This document shows, piece after piece, positions 57,657-58,453 of a stretch of DNA of 58,453 nt; within the stretch, counting starts at the first letter, position 1, and every line of letters begins with the position of its first letter. The position numbers were made by a program, and so were the translations under genes. This DNA is from Rhodocyclales bacterium (lineage in GTDB: Bacteria; Pseudomonadota; Gammaproteobacteria; Burkholderiales; Rhodocyclaceae): contig JACRIY010000019.1 in assembly GCA_016235805.1 (NCBI GenBank), positions 1-58,453 on the forward strand, read 5' to 3'. The notes beneath the pieces are model-generated. The model was not told the DNA's origin, did no database searches, and saw nothing but the letters and a program-made list of their open reading frames with translations.

Positions 57657-58453
57657 ATGGCAGATGCAGGCGACTACGTTGGCAAGGTTTCGGCAATTGA
57701 AGGCAAGGTCACGGCCAAGGGGACCGACGGCACGATCCGGACGCTCAAGCTGGGCGATCCCGTGTATGAAGGTGACGTAATCCAGACCTCCGAGGGCGGA
57801 CGCGTCGAGCTTGCCCTCAACGACGGTGTGGCGTACTTCCTGCGCGACAAGGAGACCGTCACGCTGGATGAGATGGTTCTCGGCGGACGCATCGCGGATG
57901 CGCGAGAAGAGGCGCTCATGCCCGGCAGCCTCGGCGAACTGGAAGACATTTCGCGTGCCATCGCGGAAGGCAGCAGCCTCGACCGCCTGCTCGAGGAAAC
58001 GGCCGCCGGCCGGCCCGCCGTATTTGGTCGGGTGGACGATGGCCATTCCTTCGTCCAGCTCTTGCGCATCGCCGAGGCGATAGATCCCATGGGCTACGAA
58101 TTCGCCAACCGCGAAGGAGGGCAGGGCGACGACAGCGGTCGCAATGCTGCGGGTGCGACGGACAATGCGAATACGAATACCGATACGGCGGACAGTACCG
58201 CGGACGACAGCGTCGCGGTCAAGAAGCCCGCAGCCCCGGTGGCCGCGGCCAACGACGCCACCACCATCGGCGGCGACACCACGGGAGTCGGCGCCGAGGA
58301 CACGGCGCTCAGCGGTACGCTCACGGCCAGCGACGCCGACGGCCTGCTCGACGGCACCATCTTCGGCATCAGCGCCGCCGCCGCCCACGGCACGGCCAGC
58401 ATCGATCCCGCCACGGGCGCCTGGAGCTACACGCCGCAGGCCGACTGGCACGG
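57657..58453 (+). CDS. LapA-type giant adhesin, N-terminal part (3' end outside window)
   Basis: The first 265 codons of a very large surface adhesin. Residues 1-120 form the retention module: beta-rich start (VSAIEGKVTAKG, LGDPVYEGDVIQTSEGGRVEL) and a helical segment ending at TAAG (residues 115-118), the motif cut by LapG in LapA of Pseudomonas fluorescens. This part stays in the type I secretion pore until LapG cuts. A linker rich in D/N/T/A (about 160-190) leads into VCBS/cadherin-like repeats (GTLTASDADG, GTASIDPATGAWSYTP). Operon with lapB-lapC-luxR. Not present as a closed frame because it runs off the window. Confidence 0.9.
   Translation, partial: MADAGDYVGKVSAIEGKVTAKGTDGTIRTLKLGDPVYEGDVIQTSEGGRVELALNDGVAYFLRDKETVTLDEMVLGGRIADAREEALMPGSLGELEDISRAIAEGSSLDRLLEETAAGRPAVFGRVDDGHSFVQLLRIAEAIDPMGYEFANREGGQGDDSGRNAAGATDNANTNTDTADSTADDSVAVKKPAAPVAAANDATTIGGDTTGVGAEDTALSGTLTASDADGLLDGTIFGISAAAAHGTASIDPATGAWSYTPQADWH

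Overview
The window is high-GC chromosomal DNA from a betaproteobacterium, most likely a Rhodocyclales or Sterolibacteriaceae-type organism. That placement is inferred from gene order (tRNA-Leu, tig, clpP, clpX, lon, tRNA-Val, ppiD, fabI), from hopanoid/squalene genes hpnCDE, and from the mix of AlkB hydroxylase, propionyl-CoA synthetase and a Lap-type adhesin system. No similarity search was possible; product names rest on motifs read in the translated proteins.

Layout. 1-1.7 kb: 3' end of clpB and an AbrB/Doc toxin-antitoxin pair. 1.7-4.8 kb: AlkB-like monooxygenase, an Arg-rich secreted protein, an MFS transporter. 4.8-6.8 kb: an A+T-richer islet with an orphan lipoprotein and an orphan cytosolic protein, ending in a short remnant of an acyl-CoA ligase gene. 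6.9-11 kb: moxR, DUF58 and transglutaminase operon. 11.2-15.8 kb: acyl-CoA ligase, GAF-GAF-PAS nucleotide cyclase, tag. 16-19.6 kb: luxR-type regulator, lapG, lapD. 19.7-24 kb: Pat-type acyl-CoA ligase/acetyltransferase and a cyclase-hemerythrin fusion. 24-26.7 kb: methyltransferase, 2TM protein, LytS/LytTR two-component pair. 26.7-32 kb: mnmH, tesA, YbbA-type ATPase, hpnEDC. 32.2-41.2 kb: tRNA-Leu, tig-clpP-clpX-lon, tRNA-Val, ppiD, fabI. 41.2-49.8 kb: peptide-type substrate-binding lipoprotein, bpt/aat N-end-rule transferases, ferric iron ABC genes with candidate Fur sites, a CDGSH protein, an NlpC/P60 hydrolase. 50-53 kb: acuI-prpE propionate pair. 53.2 kb to the end: type I secretion ABC transporter and membrane fusion protein, a second luxR-type regulator, and the N-terminus of a giant adhesin.

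How the parts work together. The two ends of the adhesin system lie about 33 kb apart: lapG (periplasmic protease) and lapD (c-di-GMP receptor) at 16.8-19.6 kb, and the secretion machine plus adhesin at 53-58 kb. The adhesin N-terminus carries a TAAG motif where a LapG protease would cut. Each half is linked to one of two closely related LuxR-type regulators with degenerate receiver domains. The window also holds two class III nucleotide cyclases, so second-messenger control is dense here.

The most unusual signal is a dispersed 24-bp repeat (AAAGTCGGCGCTGGCG, two variable bases, ACGGCG) present nine times in both orientations, three copies between genes and six inside genes. The four sense copies encode the same peptide pattern K/R-V-G-A-G-x-T-A in unrelated proteins, while two antisense copies are read in different codon phases. 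This looks like selection or spread at the DNA level and fits no feature class I can name.
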